From contig OZ257136.1 of NCBI GenBank assembly GCA_965278995.1, forward strand, positions 310,001 through 374,000: a stretch of DNA of 64,000 nt. The letters are read 5' to 3'. Under the pieces are notes generated by a model that was not told the origin of the DNA, searched no databases, and saw only the letters and a program-made list of their open reading frames with translations. Made by a program: the position numbers and the translations under genes. Positions 61,901 to 64,000 of the stretch are shown here, in pieces (within the stretch, counting starts at the first letter, position 1; each line of letters starts with the position of its first letter). The DNA is from JADJYF01 sp965278995. GTDB taxonomy: Bacteria; Pseudomonadota; Gammaproteobacteria; Ga0077536.

Positions 61901-61911
61901 TCGGTGGCTGT

Positions 61912-64000
61912 TCAGGTCGTGGAGGCGGTCTCGGTCTCGAGTTCGATGGCCAGCTCGCCATCCTTGACGCCGATATTGACGTGACCACCGTTGGCCAGAC
62001 GACCGAACAACAGTTCCTCGGCCAGCGGTTTCTTGATTTTGTCCTGGATCAGTCGGCTCATCGGCCGCGCGCCCATGATCGGATCATAACCGTGCTCGGC
62101 CAACCATAGTCGGGCAGGGCTGTCGACATCGATGCTGACTTTCTTGCTGTCGAGCTGGGTTTCGAGTTCGACCAGGAACTTGTCAACCACGTGGCTGATG
62201 GTTTCCGGACTGAGAGCACCGAACTTGATGATCGCATCGAGCCGGTTACGGAATTCCGGGCTGAACATGCGCTTGATTTCAGCCAGCGCGTCGCCCGAGT
62301 GATCCTGGCGCGTAAAACCGACCGAAGACCGGCTCATGCGTTCAGCTCCGGCGTTCGTCGTCATGACGATGATCACGTTGCGGAAATCCGTCTTGCGTCC
62401 GTTGGTGTCCGTCAGCGTGCCGTGGTCCATGACCTGCAGCATGATGTTGAACACGTCGGGATGTGCTTTTTCCATTTCGTCCAGCAGCAGAACTGCGTGC
62501 GGCTGCTTGGTCACCGCTTCGGTCAGCAGGCCGCCGGTGTCGTAACCGATGTAGCCCGGCGGCGCGCCGATCAGTCGCGAGACCGTATGTCGCTCCATGT
62601 ACTCCGACATATCAAAACGGATCAGCTCGATGCCAAGTATGCGCGCGAGCTGGCGTGTAACCTCAGTCTTGCCGACGCCGGTAGGGCCGGCAAACAGAAA
62701 GGAGCCGATGGGTTTTTCGACACTGCCGAGCCCGGAGCGGGACATTTTGATCGCCGCCGCCAGACTTTCGATGGCTTCGTTCTGACCGAATACCACCATC
62801 TTCAGATCGCGCTCCAGATTGCGCAGTACGTCGCGATCAGACGACGACACGGCTTTCGGCGGAATGCGCGCAATCTTGGCCACGATTTCTTCGATGTCGC
62901 TGACACCAATGGTCTTTCGCCGTTTAGATGCCGGCATCAGTCGCTGCCGCGCGCCCGCTTCGTCGATGACGTCGATCGCCTTGTCGGGCAGGTGACGGTC
63001 ATTGATATAGCGGCTGGTCAATTCGACTGCAGAGCGCAACGCCTGATTGGTGTAGCGGACGTCGTGATGATCCTCGAATCGCGATTTCAGACCCTGCAGG
63101 ATCTTGACCGCTTCGTCTTCGCTCGGCTCGCCTACATCGATTTTCTGGAAGCGACGGGCCAGCGCGCGGTCTTTTTCGAAAATGCCACGGTATTCCTGGA
63201 AAGTCGTTGAACCGATGCACTTCAAATCACCGGAAGCGAGCATCGGTTTGATCAGATTCGAGGCATCCATCACGCCGCCGGAAGCGGCGCCGGCACCGAT
63301 GATGGTGTGGATCTCGTCGATGAACAACACGGCGCCCGGCTCACGTTTCAACTGGGCCAGCACGTTTTTCAGGCGTTTCTCGAAATCGCCACGGTATTTT
63401 GTTCCAGCCAGCAGCGCGCCGAGGTCGAGTGAATAGATGGTCGAATTCTCGATCACTTCCGGCACTTCGCCGTCGACAATCTTCTTGGCCAGCCCTTCGG
63501 CTATCGCCGTTTTGCCGACACCGGCTTCGCCGACGAACAGCGGATTGTTCTTGCGTCGGCGGCACAAGATCTGGATGGTGCGTTCGATTTCATCCTGGCG
63601 GCCGATCAGCGGGTCAATCTTGCCCGCAGCTGCCTGCTCGTTCAGATTGGTCGTGTACGCGGTCAGCGCCGAATTGGAGGCTTCGGGGTCGCCGCCGTCT
63701 TCTTCGTTAGGCGCTGGCGGTGTCTCATTCGTTTCGTCGTCAGATACTTTTGAAATGCCGTGCGAAATGCAATTGACGACATCGAGGCGCGCGATGTTCT
63801 GCTGATTGAGCAGATAGACCGCATGCGATTCGCGTTCGCCGAAAATGGCGACGAGAACGTTGGCGCCGTTCACTTCCTTCTTACCTGAAGACTGAACGTG
63901 GAATACGGCTCGTTGCAGTACCCGCTGGAAACCGAGCGTCGGCTGCGTGTCGCGGTCTTCGTCATCCGGCAGCAGTGGCGAACTTTCGCGAATGAACTCG
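61912..64000 (-). CDS. clpA: ATP-dependent Clp protease ATP-binding subunit ClpA (N-terminus cut)
   Basis: C-terminal 695 or so codons; the gene runs off the right edge. The remaining part of the N domain (GFQRVLQRAVFHVQ, VLVAIFGERESHAVYLL) is followed by AAA-1 (LFVGEAGVGKTAIAEG; VLFIDEIHTI) and AAA-2 (LFAGPTGVGKTEVTRQ). The ClpP-docking IGF-type region and the final C-terminal D2 small domain (PMSRLIQDKIKKPLAEELLFG) are clear. It unfolds substrates for ClpP. ClpS, usually upstream, would be outside the window. A strong terminator follows. Confidence 0.97.
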   Translation of the reverse strand, partial: EFIRESSPLLPDDEDRDTQPTLGFQRVLQRAVFHVQSSGKKEVNGANVLVAIFGERESHAVYLLNQQNIARLDVVNCISHGISKVSDDETNETPPAPNEEDGGDPEASNSALTAYTTNLNEQAAAGKIDPLIGRQDEIERTIQILCRRRKNNPLFVGEAGVGKTAIAEGLAKKIVDGEVPEVIENSTIYSLDLGALLAGTKYRGDFEKRLKNVLAQLKREPGAVLFIDEIHTIIGAGAASGGVMDASNLIKPMLASGDLKCIGSTTFQEYRGIFEKDRALARRFQKIDVGEPSEDEAVKILQGLKSRFEDHHDVRYTNQALRSAVELTSRYINDRHLPDKAIDVIDEAGARQRLMPASKRRKTIGVSDIEEIVAKIARIPPKAVSSSDRDVLRNLERDLKMVVFGQNEAIESLAAAIKMSRSGLGSVEKPIGSFLFAGPTGVGKTEVTRQLARILGIELIRFDMSEYMERHTVSRLIGAPPGYIGYDTGGLLTEAVTKQPHAVLLLDEMEKAHPDVFNIMLQVMDHGTLTDTNGRKTDFRNVIIVMTTNAGAERMSRSSVGFTRQDHSGDALAEIKRMFSPEFRNRLDAIIKFGALSPETISHVVDKFLVELETQLDSKKVSIDVDSPARLWLAEHGYDPIMGARPMSRLIQDKIKKPLAEELLFGRLANGGHVNIGVKDGELAIELETETASTT

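Overview
The window is a GC-rich, densely packed bacterial chromosome segment. The block tig-clpP-clpX-lon-hupB-tRNA(Val)-tRNA(Asp)-ppiD, together with ppsR/ppsA, ampD-ampE, lpxH, lpxD, fadI/fadJ, argA of the fused kinase-GNAT type and clpA, points to a gammaproteobacterium. A PEP-CTERM protein, an H4MPT-type methylene dehydrogenase (mtdB), egtD, an HDAC-like deacetylase and a kinase-HDOD fusion suggest a free-living, non-enteric lineage (perhaps near Xanthomonadales, Nevskiales or Steroidobacterales; this placement is inference). No phage, insertion sequence, transposase or CRISPR array was found.

Layout. 1-1281: start of aceE (minus, cut by the window edge). 1430-2926: M17 aminopeptidase. 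2934-6411: five-gene minus-strand run (small exported protein, LOG-family phosphoribohydrolase, two HAD phosphatases, lipoprotein). 6592-7449: an apparently exported member of the 2-keto-4-pentenoate hydratase family. 7465-10775: divergent ppsR and ppsA. 10831-16544: a minus-strand run (retropepsin-like protease, nadC, mtdB, SRAP protein, Sel1-SPOR protein, and two tandem paralogs of unknown family). 16767-19214: egtD, ampD, ampE. 19239-20505: lpxH and ppiB. 20819-21282: tRNA-Pro-Arg-His-Lys cluster with a good promoter. 21597-25331: accessory genes (PEP-CTERM protein, PaiB-like protein, secreted nuclease, DUF1003, VIT1-like transporter).

25378-28682 holds an HDAC-family deacetylase whose gene overlaps by 4 bp a Pat-like protein acetyltransferase. 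The acyl-CoA-synthetase part of the latter seems catalytically dead, so the pair looks like a compact acetylation/deacetylation module. 28816-31568: Ser/Thr kinase-HDOD fusion, SnoaL-like protein and a DUF4124-glutaredoxin. 31821-40559: tRNA-Leu followed by the protein quality-control block tig-clpP-clpX-lon-hupB-tRNAs-ppiD. 40587-41369: fabI.

41575-52552 is one tightly coupled plus-strand operon. It encodes a peptide ABC importer of Yej type (substrate-binding protein, two permeases, double ATPase) with fadI-fadJ inserted between permease and ATPase genes, and a MATE exporter at the end. 52556-57959: gor, HMG-CoA lyase, a stand-alone lpxD, a VKOR-thioredoxin fusion and an SLT transglycosylase behind an AT-rich promoter. 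58006-64000: ilvD, argA, a MaoC hydratase and clpA (cut by the window edge), with a clear intrinsic terminator after clpA.

The most interesting items are the HDAC/Pat pair with its degenerate ligase, the fad genes inside the peptide-importer operon, the exported hydratase, the kinase-HDOD fusion, the isolated mtdB and the unknown tandem paralogs. All functional calls come from reading motifs and family resemblance; no database search was possible.
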